Below are positions 25,237-34,130 of a DNA stretch of 64,000 nucleotides, piece by piece (the stretch's first letter is position 1; each line of letters starts with the position of its first letter). The notes under the pieces are model-generated. The model saw only the letters and a list, made by a program, of their open reading frames with translations. It had not been told where the DNA came from and did not search any database. Origin of the DNA: Flavobacteriaceae bacterium (GTDB lineage Bacteria; Bacteroidota; Bacteroidia; Flavobacteriales; Flavobacteriaceae); contig SIHP01000008.1 of assembly GCA_004762155.1 (NCBI GenBank), positions 219,917 to 283,916 of the forward strand, written 5' to 3'. Both the position numbers and the translations under genes were made by a program.

Positions 25237-25773
25237 TTATTCGTTTGTTGTTATTGTTGATTTTAATATTTCATAATAGACATCTGGTGCTGGTAGCGAT
25301 ACAATTTTTGCTGCTATAGACGAAGAAGCTTCGGCTGAGACAGAAAATTTGCGTGCATAATGCGCAGAGATAGATATTCCAAACATTTGTGTTTCTGTAC
25401 TTTCATTGTTTGCACTAAAACTACTATTACCATTACTAACACTTCCACCAACTGAATTACTTGAGCCAGAGCTATTACCATAATTTAAACTTAATGATCC
25501 TCCATAACTTTCAGATTCTGCTACTGAGAATTCCATCTTAACTTCAAAAGAAGCTTCAGTAAAAGCATAAAAAGTAGGAGCAAAACCAAGGCTTATTAAA
25601 TTATAATCTTCATCACCCACAGCTATTTTAATAGTTGCCATTTCATTGGCTAAGCGAATAGAATTTGCATCTAATGCAGCTTGTGCATTGGCAATAGAAG
25701 CGCCCAATTTCTCTAACATAAATGGTAGAGGAGCATTGGTAATTTGTTGTATAACTTGTGGTACTGCGCTCAT
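25237..25773 (-). CDS. Paralog-family protein D (AQxALD family)
   Basis: Protein of 178 aa with the blocks NAPLPFMLEKLGASIANAQA-ALDANS, ISLGFAPTFYAFTEASFEVK and ARKFSVSAEASSSIAAKIVS. Between them lies a Gly/Ser/Asn-rich low-complexity insert (YGNSSGSSNSVGGSVSNGNS). No export signal. It starts 5 bases downstream of the 619-aa paralog. Role unknown; the near-equal layout of B, C and D suggests subunits of one assembly. Confidence 0.67.
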   Translation of the reverse strand: MSAVPQVIQQITNAPLPFMLEKLGASIANAQAALDANSIRLANEMATIKIAVGDEDYNLISLGFAPTFYAFTEASFEVKMEFSVAESESYGGSLSLNYGNSSGSSNSVGGSVSNGNSSFSANNESTETQMFGISISAHYARKFSVSAEASSSIAAKIVSLPAPDVYYEILKSTITTNE

Positions 25774-25778
25774 AATGT

Positions 25779-27638
25779 TTAGTTGCCAGAAGTTGAATTA
25801 CCAGTTAATGATTCAATATAGTTTTCTAAACCAGTTGGTGGTGGAACAGAAATCATACGTGCAGAAACAGATGCATTTCCTTCTACAGATACTCCAAATT
25901 GTCTTGCATAGCGTACGTCTAAAGAACCGCTGATTGCTAACGATCTATCTCCTTCAAAATCTTTTGAATTTTGCTTAAGTTTTGAAAGATCATTTTGTGT
26001 TTCACCAACGTATACTTTTGTGGTGTCTTTATTCATTTCTGCTGAAGCTACATTATCAACTTCTACGTCCAATTCTTTACTTTCTTTAGAATGAACAAAA
26101 TAATTAACATAAGCTTCTTCATGCAACAAATAATAAGCATCATTATATCTCTCAATATAAAAATCATGTAAATAATGTTGACTTTGTGTTAATGAAGTAG
26201 CAGATAAATCGGTACTACTTCCGTCAGAAAAAGTAACAGTGTTTCCTCCGTAAATGAAAATAATATCCGGTCTTGTTGTTAGCGTAGATGTTGCAGTTTT
26301 CATAACAAAAGAGTCGCTAGTATTACTATTTGGAGTACTAGCGCCTGTAGAAATATTTCCAGCTTCAAAGTAGATGTAGTCAAATAATGAATTTGTATTA
26401 AATTCAACAGTTACTTTTCTAATGCTAGCGTCTTTTGCAGAACTCCCTTGTGCCAATTGTTCTCCTTTGGTAACTATGGTTACTTGAGACGAAATATCTT
26501 TACCTGCATGATTTTTGATTTCTTCCATCAAAGAGGTTGCTCTATTTGTACCAAGTTTTTCATTATAGGTATTGTTTGCATCTGAACTGTTACCACTTCC
26601 ATCAGTATACCCTGTAATAGTAATATTTAAAGTCGAATCGTTTTTTAATGCCTTTGCTAATAATTTAACGTCTTCTAAAATTAAAGAATTTGTTGCTACA
26701 CTTTGAGAGTATGTAAAATCTATTAATTTATATTTATCCCAATCAAAGTAAAATACATAAGGTGTAGTAGTAATACTAGAACTTACTTTCCTATGGATAC
26801 CTAGACTATTAATACCTATTACTTTTTCTGTAGTGCCAGGATCAGCATCATCATTACCAGTAATTGCATTCTCTAATGTTTGTTCAAAGTCATCTATTTT
26901 ATCAAAAGTATCTGGACCTGGATTCGTTTTTGCATTTAGATTTATTGCCACAGCCGTTGCTGAATAATTTTGCTCCATCTTTAATAAAGCAATTGCCTGT
27001 GTATTTATTTCTGGTTCAACAATAACTACATAACCATCGTGTTTTCTAATGAAAACATTATTAGTGTTTGTAGTTTGTGTTAGTGCTGTTTCATCATCAA
27101 TAATGCTTTCTACACGAATCTCTTTACTTTCGTCTCTAATTTTTTCTTCCGCAGTTTTTATTTTAGAAATTGATCCTTCTTCTTCATGTGCATTAAACGA
27201 ACTTTCATTGATGCTAATTTTTTTTGAAGCCTTTGCTTGTAGTGCAAAGTCCTTTTGTGTCTTTGAAGATTTACTTAGTGATTTACTCTTGTTTCTTTCA
27301 AGTCTGTTAAAAAAGTCTTTATCAAATGTAGTGTTGTTTTGATAATCAACAGCTAAACTAAAATCAACTTCAACCTCTTCTTTAATCGCCATTTTAAGCT
27401 GAATAGACGCAGAAACGTCTGCGTACTCAAAGGCATAAAAAGCGGGTTGAAAGCCAAATTCTAATAATGATTTCCCAGCAACTTTAGTTTCGGAAAGCCG
27501 AATTAATTGTGATACCGAATTGTTGTCTAAACGCTCTTGCGCGTCTGCAATACCAAGTGCTAAACCCGTTACAATACTACTCACATCTACGTTTTGTAGT
27601 ATTTTGGCGCCTTGGTCAAGTGTGTTAATGTCTGCCAT
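25779..27638 (-). CDS. Large paralog-family protein E with internal OmpA-like domain
   Basis: Protein of 619 aa. The N-block (VDVSSIVTGLALGIADAQER-LDNNS) and middle block (LLEFGFQPAFYAFEYADVSA) open it, and the C-block closes it (ARQFGVSVEGNASVSARMIS, then VPPPTGLENYIE). About 450 residues are inserted between them. They include an OmpA/MotB-like domain (about 290-405) with ITGYTDGSGNS and LGTNRATSLMEEI. That fold binds peptidoglycan in exported proteins, yet this protein has no signal peptide. It is the largest member and could be a tip or anchor of a particle, which is inference only. Confidence 0.7.
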   Translation of the reverse strand: MADINTLDQGAKILQNVDVSSIVTGLALGIADAQERLDNNSVSQLIRLSETKVAGKSLLEFGFQPAFYAFEYADVSASIQLKMAIKEEVEVDFSLAVDYQNNTTFDKDFFNRLERNKSKSLSKSSKTQKDFALQAKASKKISINESSFNAHEEEGSISKIKTAEEKIRDESKEIRVESIIDDETALTQTTNTNNVFIRKHDGYVVIVEPEINTQAIALLKMEQNYSATAVAINLNAKTNPGPDTFDKIDDFEQTLENAITGNDDADPGTTEKVIGINSLGIHRKVSSSITTTPYVFYFDWDKYKLIDFTYSQSVATNSLILEDVKLLAKALKNDSTLNITITGYTDGSGNSSDANNTYNEKLGTNRATSLMEEIKNHAGKDISSQVTIVTKGEQLAQGSSAKDASIRKVTVEFNTNSLFDYIYFEAGNISTGASTPNSNTSDSFVMKTATSTLTTRPDIIFIYGGNTVTFSDGSSTDLSATSLTQSQHYLHDFYIERYNDAYYLLHEEAYVNYFVHSKESKELDVEVDNVASAEMNKDTTKVYVGETQNDLSKLKQNSKDFEGDRSLAISGSLDVRYARQFGVSVEGNASVSARMISVPPPTGLENYIESLTGNSTSGN

Positions 27639-27657
27639 ATTTAATTGTTTTTAATGG

Positions 27658-28203
27658 TTAAAATGGAGAAATTCCCTCTGGTAAATCCATGGCTATTTTT
27701 GGATTTACAGATTCTTTTCTCACGATAAAATAATTGTGTTTTTTTTGTAATCGTATTACTTGATCTTTGTTTATTTTATAACCTCTTAAAAGCCAGTTTA
27801 ACAATTCATCAGTGATAGGATGTTTCCCTTTTCCTATTTCCTTTTGTGCGTCTGCTAATAAGATTTTAGCTTCTTCTTGTTCTTCTTTTAAGATGTGTTG
27901 TATGGCTTGTCTTTCACTCACAAAAGCATTGTGCTTTTTTACTAACACATTGGTTTCTTTGTCAGCTAAAAATGCCCTGTAGTTTTTGCAGAAAGAAATT
28001 ACTTCATCATAAGATCCTAATTGTTCTAAAGCTTCCATCACACATTGACTATAATGCTGAAAAAACAATTCGCTATCTTTTTGTGTTTGTGTCAATTTCA
28101 AAGCCTCTTTATAATGTCGTAAGGCTTCTTTGTAGTTTTTGTCTAAGGCGTGCATTTTGCCACGTTCGGCAATTCTGAAATGCAACATTTTTTTATTTTC
28201 CAT
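27658..28203 (-). CDS. TPR-like helical protein
   Basis: Protein of 181 aa, helical, with a TPR-type repeat near the N-terminus (ALDKNYKEALRHYKEALKLT) and further helices. The tail contains LLNWLLRGYKINKDQVIRLQ. Soluble, without signal peptide. It lies 3 bases after the triple-repeat gene and 19 bases before the 619-aa gene. TPR proteins often act as assembly chaperones for secreted or multimeric complexes; that role is possible here but unproven. Confidence 0.6.
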   Translation of the reverse strand: MENKKMLHFRIAERGKMHALDKNYKEALRHYKEALKLTQTQKDSELFFQHYSQCVMEALEQLGSYDEVISFCKNYRAFLADKETNVLVKKHNAFVSERQAIQHILKEEQEEAKILLADAQKEIGKGKHPITDELLNWLLRGYKINKDQVIRLQKKHNYFIVRKESVNPKIAMDLPEGISPF

Positions 28204-28206
28204 AAG

Positions 28207-29265
28207 TTAAATAAGTGTTGGTTCGCAGTTTAGTAGTACTAATTGTGCGTATAAATAGTTGGCTATTAAATCAGGAATTTCAGTAGTGCTTTTCCAATTA
28301 GTTGTGTTTTCTTTAAACGAATTCACATCAATAAATTGAGCTAATATTTCTTTAACCGCAGCATGATCTTTAATTTCATCAATGACAAGTTTTCTTGTTG
28401 TTTCAAAATTATTTTCTACAGAAATTTCAAGTCCAATTTCTTTACAATCTTCAATTGTTTTTTGTGCAGATTTATTGCTAATACGATCAAAAAGAGTAAT
28501 AGGTAAGTGTTGTTTTAGGTCCGATAAAATAGTTGAAGGCATGCCAATTTTTTCAGTTAAAAAAGAAACATGTTGCGCGTTTTTGCTATCAAAAGAAGTT
28601 AAATTAATAGTAACTAATTGATGTGTTTGATTAATGACACGAATTCCTTTTTTAGATTGATGTTCTCTCCAAATACTGCTGCTTTCAGCAAAACTTAAAT
28701 CTTTTAAAACACTTGCTCCATTTACTAGATTTTCAAAAGGTTGTTTAACTTTAGTAGTAAGTCTTTTTAAATCACTTTTAGGAAATTCATCAGAGATATA
28801 AATGCTAAATAAATCTTTTCTAGGATTAGAATAACACACCAAAGCATCTAAACGATTTTGTAGTGCAATTGCAGTAGCTTTGGAAACACCACCCAATACA
28901 ATACCAGGTTGTGCGAGTAACATGTTTAAAGACTCTGAAGGTTTACAACCTAAGAATTCAGATAATTGATGAATTACTTTAGGCAACCTTAGAATATCTT
29001 CAAAGTATATACTAATCTCTACTTGTTCTTTGCTTAAGTTTAGTTTTTCTTTTTCATCAGTTACTTGTACATCTAAACCAAGTTTAGTTAATGTTGATGC
29101 TGCTTTTTCGGCTAAGTCTAAATCTATTTTTTGAAATAAAACAGAAGGAGCATTGTACAACATTTTTAAAATGAATTCTTGTGGCATTTTAAAAGAGTCG
29201 GCTAATAATTTTGATACACTAGGATTTGCAGTTCCAATAGAATTGATAATTACGGTATTTTCCAT
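28207..29265 (-). CDS. Triple alpha/beta repeat protein of unknown function, operon leader
   Basis: Protein of 352 aa, with three similar units of about 85 residues. Each has a strand, a helix ending in a small-residue turn, and a second helix before a Gly-Leu strand. Examples are FKMPQEFILKMLYNAPSVLF...LTKLGLDVQV, LGCKPSESLNMLLAQPGIVL...LDALVCY and IGMPSTILSDLKQHLPITLF...CKEIGLEISV. The pattern recalls ribosomal L7/L12 C-terminal folds. No signal peptide. It is the first gene of the ten-gene operon. Function unknown. Confidence 0.6.
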   Translation of the reverse strand: MENTVIINSIGTANPSVSKLLADSFKMPQEFILKMLYNAPSVLFQKIDLDLAEKAASTLTKLGLDVQVTDEKEKLNLSKEQVEISIYFEDILRLPKVIHQLSEFLGCKPSESLNMLLAQPGIVLGGVSKATAIALQNRLDALVCYSNPRKDLFSIYISDEFPKSDLKRLTTKVKQPFENLVNGASVLKDLSFAESSSIWREHQSKKGIRVINQTHQLVTINLTSFDSKNAQHVSFLTEKIGMPSTILSDLKQHLPITLFDRISNKSAQKTIEDCKEIGLEISVENNFETTRKLVIDEIKDHAAVKEILAQFIDVNSFKENTTNWKSTTEIPDLIANYLYAQLVLLNCEPTLI

Positions 29266-29505
29266 TTAAATAATTTTGTTAAAGTTTATAATACAGTTGC
29301 TTACTGTTGAGTTTTACAAACTTCATTATATATTTATGTTTTAAAGGCGTGTGATTAACGTAAATGAAGCCGTAAAATAGACCTGAAATTTTAGGGTTAT
29401 TTAACCCTAAAGCTTAGGTTTTGTAACTTTTAGTAGATTTTATAAAAAAAGGGTTCTTTGTACCAGAAATAAGTATATTTAACAAAATAAAAACGAACAA
29501 AAATT
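29266..29505. other. 240-base divergent promoter region
   Basis: Lies between the ten-gene minus-strand operon and the plus-strand sensor operon. It holds an 8-bp hairpin (TTAGGGTT-ATTT-AACCCTAA, 29391-29410) and a small inverted repeat ACAGT-N5-ACTGT (29293-29307). Both are potential operator sites for the three regulators encoded nearby. No convincing TAnnTTTG box was found, although TATATTTA (29474) is near-match for the plus side. Confidence 0.45.
29391..29410. promoter_or_regulatory. Inverted repeat between divergent operons
   Basis: Perfect 8-bp stem TTAGGGTT / AACCCTAA with a 4-base loop, about midway between the two divergent starts. It has no T-run, so it is more likely a protein-binding site or a shared attenuator than a terminator. 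Confidence 0.4.
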
Positions 29506-30219
29506 ATGATTACATCAGTATTATTAGCGGCAGTATCTATTGCTTTTGGGGTATATATATATAAATTCCCTCCAACAAAACCAACAATACCAGCAGAACC
29601 AACAGAACCAAGTGATTCTATTTGTATGAACTATGCTGATAATAAAGCAAGTGAATTAAGTAGAGCGTTAATACGTGAAATGGCATACGGATATAGAGCA
29701 GATCAATTAAATACTATTAATTCAACGTTAAAAATAGATGATGCTCATTCTATATGGTTTGATTTAGAAACAATTAAACAGTTTATATATCATGTTGAAT
29801 TTAATGCAAGGGAAAATAAAGTTTCTAGTGAAAAGTTAGGTTTACGAATTTACTATTCGCGTTATCCGGAGATGAAAACATGGAGTAATACGTATACAGA
29901 TTTGAGAAGTTTTATAGGTACAGATAAAGAAAAGTATGAAAAGCTACATACTTTAGTTATGATTCCAACAATTAAGGTAAAAGATGAAAAAACAGGAGAC
30001 GATCATGACTATGATTTTAACCCTAAAGATATTAGTACATACACAACAGGATTGCCTGAGATTGTTGGAGATGTTCCACCAGCGGTAAGAATTCCTGCAT
30101 TGTCTGGTATGATTGAAAATACAAATACTAATGTATCGGCAAAATCTGGTAATAGTACATTTGCTCAGAATCATGGTAGTTTAATACCGCCAGAGGATGA
30201 TAAAGATGAAAAAATATAG
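29506..30219 (+). CDS. Membrane-anchored hypothetical protein
   Basis: Protein of 237 aa. An N-terminal membrane anchor (ITSVLLAAVSIAFGVYIY) is followed by a Pro/Thr linker (PPTKPTIPAEPTEP) and a soluble domain (about 38-160) containing a DAHSIWFDLETIKQFIYHVE and RIYYSRYPEM stretch. The tail is disordered and polar. No family recognised. It opens the plus-strand unit with the membrane, kinase and regulator genes (6-base gap). Confidence 0.6.
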   Translation: MITSVLLAAVSIAFGVYIYKFPPTKPTIPAEPTEPSDSICMNYADNKASELSRALIREMAYGYRADQLNTINSTLKIDDAHSIWFDLETIKQFIYHVEFNARENKVSSEKLGLRIYYSRYPEMKTWSNTYTDLRSFIGTDKEKYEKLHTLVMIPTIKVKDEKTGDDHDYDFNPKDISTYTTGLPEIVGDVPPAVRIPALSGMIENTNTNVSAKSGNSTFAQNHGSLIPPEDDKDEKI

Positions 30220-30225
30220 TAACAA

Positions 30226-30873
30226 ATGTATGAGTCGTATCCAAAATTAAAATATTTACTACTAGGGATTGAGATTTTTTCAGCCCTAGTTGCTATATTA
30301 TATTATTCGGAATTAAAACATGGTTATTGGAAATGGTTTATCTTGTTTTTAATAATAATATCCTTACAAGAACTTACTTGGTTTGACTCTAATAATATTT
30401 TATCTCTAAAAAAACGAAACTATTACACGTATTTTGGAATACCTTTTCAATATCTTTTTCTTTATTGGTTGTATGCTTATAAGTCTCTTAAAAAAATAAA
30501 AATGTTTTTTCTCTGTTCATTAATCTATTTATTAAGTTTTTTACCTCTAGAGCTATCAGGAGTCAGAGTACGTGTTTTATATTCTTTAAGTTCAAACATG
30601 GGTAATATTATATTAATGTTTTTAGTGGTTTTAGAATTTTTAAAGCAGATTAAGAATGATAATATTCTTAATTTTGGACACAATAAAATGTTTTATATAA
30701 ATATTGGAGTTATTCTATTTTATATTGGAACATTTCCTTTTTTTGCATTTTATCATGAGTTACTTGAAAATGTGAGTATATGGAATGCTTACTATCTATA
30801 TTTTATACTTTCTAATTGTACCATGTACCTTTTATTTACAGCATCTTTTATATGTGGGAAACACCAATCATAG
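30226..30873 (+). CDS. Multi-pass membrane protein, probable sensor partner
   Basis: Protein of 215 aa with about seven membrane spans and short loops; very rich in Leu, Ile, Phe and Tyr. The layout resembles 7TM sensor modules that precede kinases in Bacteroidetes. Here the kinase is a separate gene whose start lies 22 bases before this stop, so the two may have arisen by splitting one membrane sensor kinase. Ligand unknown. Confidence 0.65.
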   Translation: MYESYPKLKYLLLGIEIFSALVAILYYSELKHGYWKWFILFLIIISLQELTWFDSNNILSLKKRNYYTYFGIPFQYLFLYWLYAYKSLKKIKMFFLCSLIYLLSFLPLELSGVRVRVLYSLSSNMGNIILMFLVVLEFLKQIKNDNILNFGHNKMFYINIGVILFYIGTFPFFAFYHELLENVSIWNAYYLYFILSNCTMYLLFTASFICGKHQS

Positions 30874-31634
30874 TAACATTAATATTATTTAATATAATCT
30901 TTATTGCCTTTATTGGAGCAATAGTTGTATTTATCAAAGAATATAAAAAGAAAAAGAAATTACATATAGGAGAAATTGCATCAAAAGAAGAAAGCCATAA
31001 GAAGGAATTGCTACAAACGCAAATAGAAATACAAACCCAAACGATGCAATACATTGGCCAAGAAATACACGACAATATTGGTCAGAAATTAACCTTGGCT
31101 AGTTTGTATGCGCAACAAGTGATTTATGAAAATAAATCACCAGAATTAAATGAAAGTATTGTTGGGATTAACATGATCATTAATCAGTCTTTACAAGATT
31201 TGAGACAGTTATCTAAATCGCTAACAGATGATTCTATAAAAGAGAATTCACTTTCATTCTTGCTAGAAAAAGAATGTAAAAAAGTAAACGATTTAAAACA
31301 ATGTAATGTTCAGTTTTCTAATGATGCAACTGTAGAGTTAGCATCGTATCAAATAAAAAGTATACTGTATCGTATTACACAAGAATTTTTACAAAATAGT
31401 ATTAAACATGCAAAGTGTAACAACATATTTGTTTCTCTAGATAAAGTAGATGATAGTGCTATTGAATTTATACTGAAAGATGATGGTATTGGTTTTGATA
31501 CTCAAAATAAAGACTTTAAAGGAATCGGATTGAAGAATATTAGAAAAAGAGCCGAACTTATAGGTGCTAGTATTGCTATAGAAAGTGAAATAAATGTTGG
31601 AACAACCATAACCCTTAAAATTCCCTTAAAATGA
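30852..31634 (+). CDS. Sensor histidine kinase (HisKA_3 type), single-span
   Basis: About 260 aa from the ATG at 30852 (MWETPIIVTLILFNIIFIAF), which gives one membrane span directly; a longer frame starts 36 bases earlier inside the previous gene. A coiled coil leads into the HisKA_3 motif (GQEIHDNIGQKLTLASLY) and an HATPase domain (ILYRITQEFLQNSIKHAKC, DDGIGFD, GIGLKNI). It overlaps the regulator gene by 4 bases (ATGA). Signal input probably comes from the 7TM protein upstream. Confidence 0.9.
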   Translation: MWETPIIVTLILFNIIFIAFIGAIVVFIKEYKKKKKLHIGEIASKEESHKKELLQTQIEIQTQTMQYIGQEIHDNIGQKLTLASLYAQQVIYENKSPELNESIVGINMIINQSLQDLRQLSKSLTDDSIKENSLSFLLEKECKKVNDLKQCNVQFSNDATVELASYQIKSILYRITQEFLQNSIKHAKCNNIFVSLDKVDDSAIEFILKDDGIGFDTQNKDFKGIGLKNIRKRAELIGASIAIESEINVGTTITLKIPLK

Positions 31635-32272
31635 AAAAGACAATTGTAATCGTAGATGATCATGTATTAATAGCAAATGCGCTAAGTACAATAATTTCTG
31701 GGTTTGAAGATTTTGAAGTGATATATACTGCTGAAAATGGAGAAGATCTTCAAGATAAAATAAAAATGAAAGGCAAGCCAGATTTGGTTTTGTTAGATAT
31801 TAGCATGCCTGTTATGGATGGTTTTGAAACAGCAAATTGGTTAAAAGAAACACATCCTGATGTTTTAATAATGGCATTAAGTATGCAAGACGACGAGTCT
31901 AGTTTAATAAAAATGATTAAAAACGGCGCAAAAGGGTATATGCTAAAAAATGTGTATCCAACTGAATTAGAAAAAGCATTGAAAGCTATTGTTGCTGATG
32001 GACGCTTTTTCCCAGAATGGGCTTCAAGTAAAATCTTTGAAAGTATTGGAAGCGATAAAGATATGAATAAGGAGAAAATAAAATTATCGGATAGAGAAGT
32101 AGAGTTTTTAAAGTATACCATAACTGAAATGAATTATAGACAGATTTCTGAAAAAATGTTTTGTAGTCCAAGAACTATAGAAAATTATAGAGATAGTTTG
32201 TTTACAAAGTTAGATTTAAAAACAAGAGTTGGGTTGGCGGTGTATGCTTTAAAAAATGGATATTCTGAATAG
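31631..32272 (+). CDS. NarL/LuxR-type response regulator
   Basis: Protein of 213 aa. Receiver domain with VDDHVLIANAL and phospho-acceptor Asp in LVLLDISMPVMDG; C-terminal LuxR helix-turn-helix (LSDREVEFLKY...SPRTIENYRDSLFTKLDLK). Partner of the overlapping kinase gene. It resembles the regulator at 8807 in layout but is clearly a different gene. It is likely to control the adjacent operons. Confidence 0.93.
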   Translation: MKKTIVIVDDHVLIANALSTIISGFEDFEVIYTAENGEDLQDKIKMKGKPDLVLLDISMPVMDGFETANWLKETHPDVLIMALSMQDDESSLIKMIKNGAKGYMLKNVYPTELEKALKAIVADGRFFPEWASSKIFESIGSDKDMNKEKIKLSDREVEFLKYTITEMNYRQISEKMFCSPRTIENYRDSLFTKLDLKTRVGLAVYALKNGYSE

Positions 32273-32406
32273 TTATATCAATGGCTATTCAACGCTTATA
32301 CTTTAAATGCTTACGATTAAGTCTTTAATTACTTTGTTAAGAAAATTAAATGTTATTTTAGTTTTATCTTTATAAAAAGATGGATGCCTAACTAAACAAA
32401 AACTTA

Positions 32407-33147
32407 ATGGATACAACTGCAACTATTAAAACAGCTAAAGCACCTGTACAAGACAAAATTTCCCCACAAATTGTTGGTGAATTAAAACAAGAAATAGATG
32501 CGATGTTATCTTACGCTATTCAAAATGGTGTAATTATTAATACAGAAGTAAATAACTTACTCCAAAATGATACACAGGGTGATTTATTAAATGCATACAA
32601 TTTATTGGTTAAAAATATTGCTCCGGTTACACCAAAATCTATTGTATATATTAACAAATTACACGATCAAGCAAAAGATAAAAAGTTTTTGCATAGACTT
32701 CCACTGGTTCGTAATTTATTGTTTCTTACAATTTTTTTCTTGTTTTTATTTATTATTACTGGTATGTCACCAGATGTAAATAGCGATTCCTTAAACAAAG
32801 GTATAATGCACAATAACGGATTAAGTTTATTGTTAAATATTGGCTTTCTTTCGTCTGTAGCAGGATTAGGAGTATTGTTTTTTTTACTTAAAAAAATTAG
32901 TGTAGCAGTACATTCTGGAACTTTAGTACCAGAAGAAAGCATTTCTTATATAACACAAATAATACTAGGTATTGTATCTGGTTTAATTGTTTCAGAAATC
33001 ATTTCCTTTTATACTTCACAGCCTAAAGAAATTAATATGTTTAGTAAAACTGTTCTAGCACTTATTGGAGGTTTTTCATCAGACTCATTATTTGCAATTT
33101 TACAAGGTGTTATAGATAAAATTAAATCAACTTTTATATCAGAATAA
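32407..33147 (+). CDS. Four-TM membrane protein related to the 12869 protein
   Basis: Protein of 246 aa. A soluble N-terminal helical part (about 1-105) is followed by four membrane spans (about 106-122, 139-161, 182-200, 216-232). The last contains VLALIGGFSSDSLFAILQGV, matching the IIGGFSERLVPDTLQ segment of the 314-aa protein at 12869. It is the first gene of a unit with a lipoprotein (5-base gap) and a small protein. Function unknown. Confidence 0.68.
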   Translation: MDTTATIKTAKAPVQDKISPQIVGELKQEIDAMLSYAIQNGVIINTEVNNLLQNDTQGDLLNAYNLLVKNIAPVTPKSIVYINKLHDQAKDKKFLHRLPLVRNLLFLTIFFLFLFIITGMSPDVNSDSLNKGIMHNNGLSLLLNIGFLSSVAGLGVLFFLLKKISVAVHSGTLVPEESISYITQIILGIVSGLIVSEIISFYTSQPKEINMFSKTVLALIGGFSSDSLFAILQGVIDKIKSTFISE

Positions 33148-33152
33148 GCATT

Positions 33153-33749
33153 ATGAAAAAGCAATTTTATTATTATTTAGGATTAAGTTTATTATTAGTT
33201 TCTTGTGCTTCATTACCTAATTCTACAGTTACTTTAACAAATGAAATTATTAAAGAAGCTAATGACATGCATGCATTAAATATATCTTTGGTAAATCAAC
33301 TTTTTGAAGAACGATTACAACGTGTTAATTTATTTGTAGAAAATAAATACACCCCAGCTCTTATAAAAAAATATGAAAATCTGATACCAGAAAATGTTGA
33401 TTATAAAACAGAACTGCCTAATATTATAGAGTCAATTGTACCTGTTATTAATAGAAAGAAAGATTCCATTTTAGCGATACTTAAAAAACAAAATACAAGT
33501 ACAGTAGATCAGTTAAATACTAATTTTAATAATTATACTAAAGCTACAGTTACATTACAAAACTTAATTAAATCAGCAACAAAAGTTAAAAGTATAGAAA
33601 ATGAAGCTTTAGCTTCCATAGAAAAATTAACAGGAACAACACAAGATGTTACTAAAGTTAAAAATAGTATAGAGCATTTTTTAAATGAAACAGGAAATGA
33701 TTTAAATAAATTATTACAAGTAAAAGAAGTATTAACAAAAACAAACTAA
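33153..33749 (+). CDS. Lipoprotein of unknown function
   Basis: Protein of 198 aa. A lipoprotein signal peptide ends in LLLVSCASLP, with the lipobox Cys at about residue 22. The mature part is helical with many polar residues (LINQLFEERLQRVNLFVE-like) and no known motif. It lies between the 4-TM gene (5 bases) and the 89-aa gene (6 bases). A helical periplasmic partner of the 4-TM protein is plausible. Confidence 0.65.
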   Translation: MKKQFYYYLGLSLLLVSCASLPNSTVTLTNEIIKEANDMHALNISLVNQLFEERLQRVNLFVENKYTPALIKKYENLIPENVDYKTELPNIIESIVPVINRKKDSILAILKKQNTSTVDQLNTNFNNYTKATVTLQNLIKSATKVKSIENEALASIEKLTGTTQDVTKVKNSIEHFLNETGNDLNKLLQVKEVLTKTN

Positions 33750-33755
33750 CTAACT

Positions 33756-34025
33756 ATGAGTGATATTAATTGGGATCAATTAGCAGAAAAGGCAGCATTG
33801 CAAACAGATGCCATGTTTAATAAAGAAATAGCAAGCTTGTGTAGTTTAAAAACACCAGAAGTAGAGTTGTTTATAAAAGAAAGTAGTATATCTAACGAGA
33901 ATGCTTTGAAAACATTAAAAATAATAAATGATGCAACTCTGGCAAATAACCAAAAAGCAGCAACAATTTCTAACATAAAAAATGGAGTTGATTTTTTAGT
34001 AAAAATAGCTTCAAAAATCGTCTAA
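33756..34025 (+). CDS. Small helical hypothetical protein
   Basis: Protein of 89 aa, all-helical by composition (WDQLAEKAALQTDAMFNKEI...), without signal or membrane segments. Third gene of the 4-TM/lipoprotein unit (6-base gap). No family recognised. Confidence 0.6.
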   Translation: MSDINWDQLAEKAALQTDAMFNKEIASLCSLKTPEVELFIKESSISNENALKTLKIINDATLANNQKAATISNIKNGVDFLVKIASKIV

Positions 34026-34095
34026 TTTTAGAGGAATTATAAACTTTAACATTTTATAGTATTGATTTTTCAAAAGCATAGACTTTCAAGAGATT

Positions 34096-34118
34096 AAAAA
34101 TCAATATATTTGATTTTT
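34096..34118 (+). promoter_or_regulatory. Palindrome overlapping a -7-like box upstream of the PorP/SprF gene
   Basis: AAAAATCAA-TATAT-TTGATTTTT forms a 9-bp stem. It contains TATATTTG (34105-34112), a match to TAnnTTTG, placed 19 bases before the ATG at 34131. It may be a promoter with an operator, or a terminator for the preceding unit. The -33 region is weak. Confidence 0.4.
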
Positions 34119-34130
34119 AATAATTTATTG

